From Neurospora tetrasperma FGSC 2508 (lineage: Eukaryota; Ascomycota; Sordariomycetes; Sordariales; Sordariaceae), in contig NW_009799102.1 of NCBI RefSeq assembly GCF_000213175.1, positions 3,938,095 to 4,002,094 on the forward strand: DNA of 64,000 bases, read 5' to 3'. Below the pieces are notes generated by a model. That model was not told where the DNA came from and made no database searches. It saw nothing but the letters and a program-made list of their open reading frames with translations. This document shows, one piece after another, positions 47,702 to 59,249 of the stretch. The translations under genes were made by a program, and so were the position numbers. Each line of letters begins with the position of its first letter. Position 1 is the stretch's first letter.

Positions 47702-49273
47702 ATGGGCCCCGCTACTGCCACCAGCGCGTCGCCAAACATGTCGCAACCCCAACCGCCGCCGCCGCTAGTCGCGACCAAGGTCAAGCGTCCTATTCCCCTA
47801 GGAATCCAGACCAACGGCATCAACACAGCCTCGCCCAACGCGGCCTCCCCTCTAATGTCCGCCAAGCGCGCCCCGTCTTCCGCCCGTCAGCCGTCAAATC
47901 CCCCTGGCGCAAACACCATGGCCAACGGCTCCCCTGCTCGACCACCCCCTCCGAATCGTCCCCGTAATCGGGCCCCGTCTGGCCATGGCCCCGTTCCCGG
48001 AAGCGCTCAACGCCCGCCAGCTTCCGCTACCCTCTTCGAGCCACCGTCTGTCCCCAATGTCCCGATATCGGACCGGGCTTTCCTAAAAAAGCACGCCGGG
48101 AACCCGCCTTCCTTGATCGTACACCTTCATCCGAACCACTGGCGCTTCGATCAGCAAGAAACCGTTACCAGCTACACGTCAGCCCTTGGCGCGGCCTTCA
48201 TCCCCCACCTAAGGACTCGCACTATTCCTCATTCTCTCCTTCTGGACTTCCACACCGCCGACGTTTCCTTTTACGACGGTTGCTTGATCGTCCAGGTCTA
48301 CACCTATGGGACAACCACTGCGCCCAAAGGCCCGGCAGAGCCGGTTCCGGCTTCAAATGACCACTCCATCCACAGGTGGTCTTCCTACGTTACTCCCTCG
48401 CCGTATGCGCCATACCCAAAGGAGGCCCTCCAGGAGCACCAGGGCGCCCAGCCCAACGGACTCATCAAGCAGCAAGATGCAAAGGGCAACGACAAGGAAA
48501 ACATCCCCGCCCAAGATGGCCAGGCCAACGGCCAAAGTAATCAAGAGGTGGCCCGCAAACCCATAACCGTTGTGCTACGCCCCACGCCAGAAAGTCTGGC
48601 TAAGGATCTGGCATTGGGCATCAGCAACCCCATGTCCAAGATTATGGCAATTCCGCCAACTCCCGGCGCCTCTGCCCAGCCAGTACAGACACCCATGGGG
48701 CCACCCCGTAGGAAAAGAAAGCTGGACCAGATTGACCTGGACCCGAGCAACCTTGTGGCCGCCGAGGCCCAGATCTTGCTAAGCACCCTACCACCTCTCG
48801 ACTTGGAACCGACAAGAGATGCTGAACAGCTTATCTTGAAGCTCGAGCAGCAAATAGTATCAGACCCAGCGCATTCGCATGCCCCACCGGAACCCAAACG
48901 ACGCAAGAAGACAGACGCCGAGCTGGCAGAGGAAGACGCCAATGCCAGGCAGATGGAGCAGTATATGCTTGCGTGCGACGAGCGCAGGTCCAACAGGGCT
49001 GCTGGTGCCCCAGGAGCTGGTCATGGGTCAGATGGGACAGGGCAAGCCACCGGCTCAGGGTTCGAGCCGCGCTTTAACCAGTTCCAGCTTCTCGAAGAGA
49101 TCAAGGCCCGGGTGGAACAGGAGAAGGCCGAGAAGGAGCTTCAGGAGGCCGAGCAAAGGCGGATCCTAGCCATGAAGCAACGGGAACAGCAACAGCAGCA
49201 GTTGGCAGCCGCTCAGGCAGCGAAGCAACAACAGTTGGCGGCGGCCCAAGCGCAGGCGGATCAGCAGCAACAA

Positions 49274-49308
<35 letters not shown>

Positions 49309-51289
49309 AGCCTTGCTTATCGCTCAACAAAAACAAATGGAAATGGAGCGCTTGAAGAAGGAGCAAAACCAAAAGAGAATGGCTATGGTGCAGGCCCAGC
49401 AGCAGCAACAGGCTCAGCAACAACAAGCTCAACAGCAAGCGCAAGCTCAAGCGCAAGCACAAGCTCAAGCACAAGCCCAGGCTCAGGCTCAGGCTCAGGC
49501 TCAGCAGCAGGCCCAGCAGCAAGCCCAACAGCAAGCCCAGCAGCAGGCCCAGCAGCAGGCCCAACAGCAGGCCCAACAACAACAGCAGCAGGTCCAGCCG
49601 ACTTCGATGGGGACACCACATACTATGCCTGCTACCATGCAAAATAGCCCGAATTTGGGTAGCAACATGCCTAATGGTGTAGCTAGGTTCCCTCAAGTAT
49701 CGCAAGGCCAGGTATCATCACCGATTATCCGGCAAAATACGCCACAGATGGCATCGTCACCCATGGTCAACAGCGTGGCCATGCAAGCTTCCAATTCCAA
49801 CATGGGCGGGAGCCCGGCACGACCGCCATCTGTGGCTCCAAGCCACGGTCCGATGTCCGTTCCCATGGCTACCAGTATGTCTGCTAGAGGCAGTCAACAG
49901 AGCCACGCAGCTGGAACGCCTAGGATGCCCAGCGCTACCCCTAACATGGTTCACGCAACGCCCATGAGCCGTCCTTCCGTCGTACCAACGCCACGCCTGT
50001 CCCAGGCAAGCCCACCACCTGGAATGATGGCGAACCAGCAAGTTGGCCAGGCCATGCTGATGAACGGCCCCACGGGAATGCCTCAGATGGGCGGTATTTC
50101 GGTTCCACCACAAAACATGAATCCTCAACAGGCTGCTGTCTTCATTGCTCAACAACAGCGAGCGCTCCAGCAACGCATGGTTGCTGCTGGTCTTCAGGGA
50201 CATGGCAACCCCATGATGGCCGGGCAGATGACACAAGCCCAGTTACAACAACGGTTTGCCCAGCAACAGATGCTCGCTGCTCGCCAACAGCAGCAGCAGC
50301 AGCAGCAACAACAGCAGCCGCACATGATGGCTCCTGGCACTCGAGATATTGCTGCGCAGTACTCTGCCCAGCTGGCTACCATGCAACACCAACAACAACA
50401 ACAGCAGCAATACATGGGTCAGATGCAAGGGCAGATGCGCGCGGGTATGGTTGGTCAACCAGGGCAAGCGGGAATGATCAATATGGCCAGTCTAAACCCT
50501 CAACAAGTAGCCTTGATGCAACAACAGATCGCCTTGCGACAGCAACAGCAACAGCAACAAATGGCCCAACAACTCCAACAGCAGCAAGCCGCACAGCAAG
50601 GCCAGCCCGGCGTTTCCGCTCCCGGCCAACCCGGCATGCACGGCCAAGTTGGTGTCCCCCGGCCTAACCCCGCGATGCCGCCAATAAGCCAGCAGCAACT
50701 GGCTGCCCTCTCCGTCAACCCAGCTGTGATCCAGCAGATCAACAATGTGACGAGCTCGCTGTATTCCAAGAAGCTTCCCAATTTTGCCGAGAAGTGGGGA
50801 GGTCAGCCGGCCAATATCCCGCCAGGGGAGTTGGAAGCGTTCAAGAACCAGTGTCGGCAGCATGCAAAGACCATGGTGATACAGAATTTTCTCAAGACAC
50901 AACAGCAAGCGCAGGCACAGGCGCAGGCGCAGATGGCAGGACAGGCTGGTGGACACGGTCAGTTGAGCCAGCAGCAGATGCAGCAGATGGCTCAGCAAAT
51001 GAACGCTGGCCAGATGGGCCAGGGAGGGATGCAGGGACAGATGGGCAACGGTATGGCTGGGCAGATGAACGGTATGGCTGGCCAAATGGCAGCACAACAA
51101 ATGGGCCAGCAGATGGCCGCCGGGCAGATGAATCCCATGACGATGCAGCAGTTGCAACAACATATGCAATTGCAGATGGCGGCTCAACAGGCTGCTGCTC
51201 AACAGGCTGCTCAGCAACAACAACAACAGCAGCAGCAGCAGCAGCAGGGTCAACAGCAAGGGATGATGGGTAATCAGCAGGGGATGTAG
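47702..51289 (+). CDS. SAGA complex subunit Spt20
   Basis: Single-exon frame of 1195 residues from ATG 47702 to TAG 51287. The Spt20 domain begins near residue 124 (RAFLKKHAGNPPSLIVHLHP) and contains the signature LLDFHTADVSFYDGCLIVQV (180-199). A second conserved block follows RRKRKLDQIDL (about 340-385, including LPPLDLEPTRDAEQL). The rest is a Gln-rich activator-like region with long polyglutamine and QA-repeat tracts (for example 49264-49310 and 49390-49585), a Met/Gln/Gly-rich part and a conserved helix (VTSSLYSKKLPNFAEKW, about residues 1015-1031). Spt20 is structural in SAGA, the histone acetyltransferase and TBP-delivery coactivator. The stop is odd: the same frame continues as coding-like sequence to 51973, described separately. 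Confidence 0.88.
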
Positions 51290-51973
51290 GACGTTCCTCC
51301 TGACGTTCCTGGAGTTGATGTTGAGGAAGACGATGATGGTCATGAGAATGGAAGTGATCAGCAAGAGGCTCAAGAGCAACAAGGTCAGCAGCAACAGGGT
51401 CAGCAAGAGCAGGGTCAGATGCAACAAGGTCAGCAGCAACAGGGAGAAGTGCAACAGGGGATGATCATGCCTGAGCAACAGGATCAACAGGGACAACAGG
51501 GGATGTAGCATGGCCTGATTCCTGTTGAGATAGAGAATCACAGGGAAGAACAAAGGGAAAGACAGGAACTGCTTGATCGAGAGTCCAAGGAGATAGGGCA
51601 GCAGGATGAGCAGGCTACTCAAACTGAACCTCAAGCCGAATCACCCAGTGCAAGGAAAAGAAAACGTAAGCGTGAGTACGCGAAGGAATGGTATTGGACG
51701 AACAGAGAGCGTAAGCGTAAGTACCATGCGGAATGGTATCGGACGAGCAAAGCTTTGCTGTAGCAGGAGAATGACGAGCAGGCTACTCAACCTGGACCTC
51801 ATATCGAATCAGAGCGGCAAAGCCGAGCAAGGCATCGTCGAGAGTACATCAAGAAATATTGTCGGGAAAAGAGAGCTCTACAGCGGCAGCAAAAGCAGGA
51901 GCAGGAACAAAACGAGCAGGCTGCTCAAGCCGAATCCCAATTCGAACGCTCAAAGAGTCAAGGACAGACGTGA
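51290..51973 (+). other. In-frame extension of the Spt20 frame with TAG codons
   Basis: Directly after the Spt20 TAG, the same frame runs for 228 codons to TGA at 51971-51973, with TAG at 51506-51508 and 51761-51763 and no TAA or other TGA. The first part is Gln/Gly-rich like the Spt20 tail and repeats its terminal QQGM-stop. The rest has three related modules, each starting with (D/N)EQA(T/A)Q. The first two continue into Arg/Lys/Tyr-rich segments (KREYAKEWY and RREYIKKYC). It may be an amber-interrupted ancient C-terminus, a readthrough extension, or 3' untranslated sequence derived by repeat expansion. Confidence 0.5.
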
Positions 51974-52782
51974 CCCTGCCTTTCACATTGGAGGCATTTG
52001 GACTGATTGATGGCGTGTGTACATTTCTAGATCCTCTTCTTCCATGCATAGATAGGTCCTTTTATACCCTAACTCTGGCAGTAACTGGATAGGGTTGGTT
52101 GCTTTTGGAGGAATCATCAGGAAACGGTAATAGGCGATATGAGACAGGAAATAGGAAACAGGCAATAGGAAATGCGGAAAAGGATAGGATAGGCTAGGCT
52201 ATTCATCAGTGGCAGCGCTGTTTCACAAAAGGTTCTTTTTTTTTTTTTCTTCACGTAGTCGAGATATCCAACATTGATTGTTATGGTTCTTCATGGTTTC
52301 TGGACTGTGGTTCTTCATCAAGTGCTTCATTGCTTCTTATCATGTGATGTCTCATTGCTCATTCATGTATGAGGTTTCCCAGCAGGTAGAAGTAGCAAGT
52401 AAGCAAGCAAGGAAGCAAGCAAGCAATTAATATGCTTAGCTACATACTATACCATACTATATCGAAAACGGAAATGAACAAAGATCAAAGATCAGAGTAC
52501 TCACTTGTTGGTTTACTTTCCACGGGCAGCTAAAGCTTCAGATGGTGATACGGTTTGTTCCCCATCACCAGCAAAACCACGAAAGTAGTTTAGTAGGTAG
52601 GTAGTTTGTAAGAATGAATACTGAAAGTGGATATGGACAGTCAGTTTAGTCGGTCGGTCCTCCATATCACTACTCACTTTCTGCCTTCTTTCACTCTTTG
52701 CATTCCTTCACATCCCTTGTGTCACTCCAGCTCATCTTGATTATTGCAGAACCAATATTTGTACTACCCCGATAGACAAAAG

Positions 52783-52783
<1 letters not shown>

Positions 52784-52820
<37 letters not shown>
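52784..52820. repeat. Poly-A tract (37 bases)
   Basis: Thirty-seven consecutive A residues, flanked by GACAAAAG on the left and GGAAAGG on the right. No transposon end was recognised next to it. Confidence 0.9.
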
Positions 52821-52822
<2 letters not shown>

Positions 52823-52903
52823 AAAGGACACAGACTCGAGAAGATCACCTCTAGATAAGAAGTGGTCAACAGGTACGGCTAAAACCCTTCCTCCCACTTC
52901 TGG

Positions 52904-52959
52904 CTTTCGACTTTCAACTTTCGACTTTCGACTTTCGACTTTCGACTTTCGACTTGCGC
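52904..52959. repeat. Heptamer CTTTCGA array, eight units
   Basis: Eight tandem copies of CTTTCGA, the second being CTTTCAA. It is intergenic and of unknown function. Confidence 0.9.
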
Positions 52960-55110
52960 AACTACCTGCAACTAAAAAGCCTTCCTTTCCTTTCCCTTCC
53001 TTTTCTGTCGGACGGGCAGTCAGTCGGAGTACCTAGCCCACCCGTTTTACGTTCCTTCTAATTCTAATTCCCGCCCGCCCTTTATAATACCATTAACTTT
53101 CCTCATGTTTCCATTCGAAGATGCCAATACCTACCTATACCTTGATGAGATTCAGTGAACATAAGTGACATGGTGTAGAGGTAGGTACCTACCTACATCT
53201 CCTCTACTGGATTTGTCTGTCTGTCTTGTCTTGTCTGTCTGTCATACTACAGCTTAGATCGTCAAAGGTGCCCGGTATGTAGCTGAAGTACGTACGTACG
53301 TACGTACCAACAGGTGATTTGCTATATTCCTTCAAGAGTTGCAGCACTTTGAATTAGTGCCTATTATGTCCATGTCAGTCCGATGAGCCTTACCTTACTC
53401 AAGCTGAGCCACGCCACGCCACGCCGCGTGATTCCTCTTCTTCCTTTCCTTCCCTTTTCTTCCTTTTCTTCTTCTTCTTCTTCTCCCTTCCTCAACCACC
53501 TCGATATCTAGCTACCCACCTACCTACTCCTACCCACCTTACTGAATCCGGCGGTCGGTCCACGCAAGCAGTCAAGTCAAGTCTAGGTAATCGAGTCAAG
53601 TCAAGTCGAGTTATTAGTGTCGAGTAGTAGAGTCGAGTCCAGCTCCAAGTCCCTCCCATTCCAACATACCCACCTCCCCCTAACCGGGACCAGAACCGCA
53701 CGACGACACACGGCACACGACATATACGACTCCTAACAAACAAACAAACCACAAGCTCCGCCATCCAAAAAGCTCCTTACCTACCTAGATATGGTAACTC
53801 GAGTCCTCGCCGCGCAATAATAACACGACACGCACTATGCACCACGCAGCCTGCAGCCCGCACGCAGCCAAGCTACGCTCCCCTGCGCCACGGACGTCCT
53901 TACCTTACCATTCTCATCACTCACCCACGTGGTTTCTTTCGAGGCGTGCAAGGCTGTATTTCCTACCTTTTTTTTTCTTGTGCTTTGCTTTCCTTGCTTT
54001 ATCAAGTACATTAGCTACTATGAAACGAAACACGATGGCGCTTCGGTTCGCTTGTTTGATACCTACCTACATACATACCTTACCTACTTCTACCTAGTGA
54101 ACCTACGTAGTGAGCCTAGTGAACCTAGTCTACCTACCTACGCACGTGGTTGTGGACGAAGAACCGGAGCAAACGGCCGGGACCGAAATGGCCATGTCAA
54201 TGCAGACAAGCCAAGATTTCTTGTCTTTTTTTTCTTCCCCTCCCCCCTGTCATCTTCTTCTTCTGGGAAACAATCTACAATTACTACGACTAGTCTCTCT
54301 TTTCTCTAGTTCCTTCTGTCTTGGGCTATCGTCCTTCTCCAGACCCTTTCAGCCATGGTTTTAAATTGTCATATGTCATATCTCAGATCACACGTAACAC
54401 TTAGGTTACCTAAGAAGTTACTTTTACGCGTCACTAGGTAGTCTACTGCCCCTCGCTGACTTTCTGAAGCCTCCATGTCGCTCACTGCTTCCCCTCTCTG
54501 ATTCCTCTAGGTTGCGGATGAGAATCCATCGTGGCCCCCTGCTGTCCATCATTGCCTTGAACGTAGTAAACGGTCTGTCGTCCCTTGGACTTTGGGGCTG
54601 ACTGTGGGTATTTCAAGTCTGGAAGTGACATTTATTGGTTCGGTGATGCCGCACAGAGAATGCGAACCATACCCAATGCCTCTACCAGGATAGATATGTC
54701 AGTAGCGCTATCATCGATGTGATATTCTTATCCAGCCGGAAACAGCATAGACTGCCCGGTGAGCACGTGGGGCGGGCCGGGGAATCCTCATTCAATCATC
54801 CTGACATGCTACATAGCCTACCTTAACTCTTTGTTCATCATCTTGTTCATCAGCTCCTCATCTTGTCAGCACCAGCTCGTTAACGAGGTAAGGCTTTGCC
54901 AATAGTCTTTGCCTCCATTCCCTACTTGACCGACTTGCTACTCTTTGCGGCAATATCCTGGAAAATCTCAAGACTTTCCCCGTCTGTGGTGTGGTAAAGG
55001 TGGCTCCATACACACATGGGTAGCCGTGTTTGAGCCGTTCGTCAAGGCCGCGCACACCTCGAGCGGGACGAAAACTAGGTGTGCGAATGACATGATATGG
55101 AAACAATGAT

Positions 55111-56350
55111 TACTGAGATTACTCAGTGGCAGGGACCAAAATTGGACTACCGGGGAAGAGATGAAGGGGCGCCGCCATGATTAGAACTATGCATGGAAGC
55201 AGATCAACGGGACTAAAAGACAAGCAACGTCTTTTTCGGGGGGCAAAGGACAGAGTGTGCGTCAGAGTGAGAAAAGGAAGGATCAGTAAGCGAAAAGAAG
55301 ACAACCTAGGAAGTCGTAAGCTCGCTTGAGGTTTGTCTTGGCGAGAAACTGAAGTTCTGCTGCTACCGTTTTGACCATGGATGTTGGAGAGCGTCATAAT
55401 GGCACATGGTTTCCCGTGTATTTCGGTCCCGAGCCCAATACGATTTCCATCTAAACCTGCTTTGTTGTAGCGGAAAGTGAGAAGTGAGAGATACACCTAT
55501 GTGAACCTGGTGGCAACAGGGTCCTGATAGACTACCAGGGGGGTTTTGTTGCTCGCTTGCTTGGGGTAGGAGTGGAAGCAAACATCGCGGCTGCGGGGGG
55601 GTTGCTTGCTGCGAACCTGGTCAAGCAGGGGACTGTGGGGGACTAGACGCGCGTGTGTTGGGTTGGTTCGAGAAAGAGGAAGACGGAGCAGAACAAAAAA
55701 GCAGGGACTCAAGTTTGTCGCACGTCATGTCCGCTTTTTCGAATCCTGGCCAGATGTGCTACTTTTGCGCATCATGGACCAGATCCGGCGAGGGCCCCGA
55801 GAGGTAATGGACTCCTTCGACCGTCAACAAGGGGTCCAGCGCAGGTTTACTAATAAAGCTATTTTCGTAGGCGTCAAACATGCTGATAATCGCTGCTCAC
55901 TTGGGACGCCAACACCAACGGTTTTGCACCCAATGGCCCCCAAAATAGTCCAAGAAAACGTGGCCCAGGGTTTCGAACAAGGTTCTGTGGAAGATGTACG
56001 TCGTCGTCGTCGTCGTCGTCTTCTGCACCATGCAGGAACTACTGCACCCACTTCTTCAACGTCGTTCGGATGCAGTACCATGCAACCTTTGTGACGGAAG
56101 CAGGCATGCATCCGAAAGCCTCGACCATGTTACACCACTTAATGGAGCAAGAATACCGCGGCGTACACGTGCCAAACACCCCCGTGGCGCACTTGACATT
56201 TCCCAAAGCTGCATCCTGCCTCACCAGGGGCACGAGATCCGTGTAACACGCTTGTGGAGCCTCATAAAGGACAGCCTGGAGGCGGTCTGCAAGTGGCTTA
56301 TATGTCATTTGGACACCATGATGCCGTCCAGCCCGATCCACCTATCCAGT

Positions 56351-56386
<36 letters not shown>

Positions 56387-58200
56387 TTCGTCACACTATC
56401 GATTCGGTAAACCCTCACTTTCTTGAATCTGTTGGAGGCTTTCGCCGAGGTGGCTCTATCGCTGATATTCAACCCAGAAAGGTCTGGACCATGGACACTC
56501 CTCTGGTCGGCACAATGATGCCATATCTGAACAAAGCAATCAGCGATATGCCCCACTCGGTGAAGCTCCAAACATCGGACCTCGGTGTCTTGTCAAGTAT
56601 GTCGTATATGTAGCTCAGGTTATACCAGGTATGTCAACCTGCGACGCTATGAAGCAGCCTGTTGAGCCAGATGGTGTGCAGGAAGACCGATTAGGAGATG
56701 TTCTTGCGCCGGATGTTTGCCATGGGCGGCTATCAACGGATGATCATTGCAGCAGTTCGCATCAGGCAGGAACAGGTATATCGCCGTTTCCGTCTCTGGG
56801 AGTGAAGTCTGTCTTGCTGAAGGCCAACCAGTCATATGGCCGGACGGGTAGGGTAAACGGCACACTCCAGAAGAGGAGAACCTACACTAGCGGGTTCTGG
56901 ATGGTGATGAGATTGTCACATCAATATTCAGGTTGCACGGACGGCAAGTGATGCACCTGTTCCAAAATGTGCGACCAACTCTTCAAAGAACTGACATGAA
57001 CCTCGACGGTCGCGGAACAAGCCGAGCCAAAACCAGGCTCAAATATATCAGGGTTTTGCTTGACGCAGGAACAGACTGCCCTGGAACAGAAAGGGGGTTC
57101 CGACTTCTCTAGTGAGACCCCCTGCTGTTGAGATGGGTGCAAGGGCAGCAGTCCAATGGAGAGAGAGAAACAATAAACATACCGCCATCTAATGGCAAGA
57201 ATCGAACCATCGCCCAGGCAAGCAGTAATTCCCATGCCGTCGTAAGCAAGGTTGCAGCATTTGCCATGTGGAGGCCACTTTGGGACCTCGGCCCCTGCGT
57301 GAGTGTGAGTGTGTGTGTGCTGGGGGACACCGTGAGAGGTGAGTAGTGTCATGAAATGGGAGAGGAGAAAACACTTGAATACGGGTTGAGTGTGTGTTGG
57401 TGACAAGGGGCTGAGTGACTTCCGAACGGTAGCTTGGCCAACTGTGGTTGTGAAGGAGAGCAAACACTGGGCTCCAGGTGTGGCTGAGAGAGATGAAGGG
57501 CAGAGGCAGTATGGTGGATCTCGAATGAAGCATCCGAATTAAACCACCACCTACTTTGCATGGTCTGGTCAGTCAGTCAGTCAGTCATCCATCCATCGCT
57601 GTTGGAAGTAAGGGAAATCAGTAGAAAAGTTGAATCTCGATGTCGTGCAGGCCATTGAACAGTCGCGGGGAGATTTATGAGTTTTAAGGGCCGATAAAAA
57701 GGCGGACAGGGAGAAACGGTTTTTGATGACTTTGAGACATTCAAGACAGACATTGGAGTTGGACTCCGGCATACGGAAAAACGGCGAGCCGCAAGCCCGC
57801 AGTCGGCCCTTGACACACTGGCCCGTGGTCCGTGACATTGACCAAGAGGTCCGTGCACTTGCAGCGGCATCTAAAAAGATCTGCAGTGGTGGATATGAAG
57901 GAGTTCCAGGTGGTGTGTGAAAAAGGTCCGGACACCGGCTGGATCTGGTTTGGAATCTAGTGTTGATGCCAGGCGACGGCCAGGACAGCAGCGGGACGGG
58001 ATGGGATGCAGGAAGGAACACTGAGACTCCAAATCCCCCGCCCCGAGGGGTTCAAAGAAAAGAAAGATGCTGGTAGACAATGGACAGCGGACGATGGCGG
58101 TCGCGCCCGTGTTTGCCTGAGTGATGACTCTTTGTCCAGTGTCCCGTCTCCTCTGCTAATAAAAGCCTTTGAGGGTATCGTGAACGGGGGCTGAGCAAGA
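55111..58200. other. Region with coding-like fragments but no confident gene
   Basis: Several frames look weakly protein-like, notably 56341-56039 on the minus strand (100 codons from ATG, six Cys) and 57463-56921 on the minus strand, but I cannot join them into a gene or recognise a domain. An A29 tract lies at 56356-56384. Possibilities are a degenerate gene, a lineage-specific gene with many introns, or chance. Confidence 0.4.
56356..56384. repeat. Poly-A tract (29 bases)
   Basis: Twenty-nine consecutive A residues. It interrupts the coding-like fragments of this interval and encodes runs of Lys or Phe in the overlapping frames. Confidence 0.9.
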
Positions 58201-58201
58201 A

Positions 58202-58394
58202 ATCCCTTTAACGGTGAAAATTCAACATTTTAGCGTCGCAGGGATTAGCAGCCAATCGGTTTCCTAAACTGCCTGCAGGATACTTTTTTGCCCATGCAGC
58301 TACCTTGATATCACCAAATCGCCCACCACGTAGCAGGTATACTCGGTACCCTGTGGGGGCCGCTAAAATGTTGAATTTTCACCGTTAAAGGGAT
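58202..58394. mobile_element. MITE-like element with perfect 34-base terminal inverted repeats
   Basis: The element is 193 bases. Bases 58202-58235 and 58361-58394 are exact reverse complements; the outer ends read ATCCCTTTAACGGTGAAAAT. The 125-base interior has no coding capacity. A longer target-site duplication is not evident; at most AT flanks the CCC/GGG ends. Size, perfect inverted repeats and lack of genes fit a recently active miniature inverted-repeat transposable element. Confidence 0.8.
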
Positions 58395-58929
58395 GGATGC
58401 ATTTGCAGTGGAGTGGAGGATCGATTGATGCTCCCGAAACGTTGAGGCTCCAGGCGGGGGTTTGGTTGCAGGAGTGAAGCCGCTACAAGATTACCCTGAC
58501 GGACCGGAAAGACCAGGGCAATCTCGTGCCCGAACGGACAAGTGTTCGACGAGGTCGCGAGAGGCACAAAGTGGCTCCTCTCCACAAATTGTACCTGGCT
58601 CGAGGTCACCCGGATACGTGATTGGTTGGAAGAGGGTTGCTGTCCCACTTGCCTCGCGTGCAAAAGTCATAGATGGGACAGTGCGATCAACGTCAAAATA
58701 AGGTTGTTAGGGAAGGTGGGGTCAGAATGTCACCCCGTTGCCCCTGCTAGATTGGTGTAGAATACGGGCACGAGCAGGGGTATTGATTTAGTAGAGGGTG
58801 CAGACTGTGTATTGTGTAGAGCTCTATGCTGGGGAAATTCCTCATACAGAAAATCTAATATCGAGGTAATGCCAGCGTGGCCAATTTACGTAAGGTAGTT
58901 GGGCTGGCTACCTTAGTTACCTCTTTTAT
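58395..58929. other. Transition region before the AT-rich flank
   Basis: Sequence of normal composition without a recognised gene. Short frames on both strands overlap. Composition changes to strongly AT-rich at about 58930. Confidence 0.5.
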
Positions 58930-59104
58930 TTAATATACTCCCCCAATTGAATTGGAATTTAGGGAGGCTATTATCTTTAAAACTATTTATAGATCCTATA
59001 CTCTTTCTATTCCTTTTCTAGTAGTCACTTTTAAAAGTATTACCTACTCCCTTTTCTATTAATAGGAAAGGTCAACAATACCCTTTTCAATAATTAAACT
59101 ACTA

Positions 59105-59249
59105 AGTCCCATAATTTAGTAATTAGGGTATTAAAGTATTATTCTTAACTATCCGCCTATTATCTCTTAAGTATATTTAAAAATATAATTAGTAAATTAC
59201 TTCTAAATAATATACCCGAAGGTCGTAGGTTCGAATCCTACCGGGACTA
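59105..59249 (+). tRNA. tRNA-like gene with intron or insertion, partly RIP-mutated
   Basis: Bases 59105-59111 (AGTCCCA) pair with 59242-59248 (CGGGACT), with one A-C mismatch that a G-to-A change explains. The T arm is perfect: stem 59225-59229 with 59237-59241 around TTCGAAT, giving an ideal B box GGTTCGAATCC. Bases 59214-59218 (CCCGA) would be the 3' anticodon stem; the 5' partner position holds TTAAA (59131-59135), which RIP could derive from TCGGG. This leaves about 71 extra bases after the anticodon loop, as an intron or insertion. T5 at 59253-59257 would be the Pol III terminator. The anticodon now reads ATT if this fold is right, but is uncertain. It is probably non-functional. Confidence 0.45.

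Larger units (their letters stand above)
51974..55110. other. Intergenic region with simple repeats
   Basis: No gene seen. It contains an A37 tract, a heptamer array, ACGT repeats near 53288-53305, CTT/TTC runs near 53440-53490, and TACCTACCTA tracts near 53185, 53519 and 54058-54140. The open frames are artefacts of low-complexity DNA. Confidence 0.55.

Noticed and set aside
51606-52010. 134-codon frame downstream of Spt20 in another frame
   Set aside because: It overlaps the coding-like Spt20 continuation in a shifted frame and has no domain; its openness follows from the Gln/Arg codon composition.
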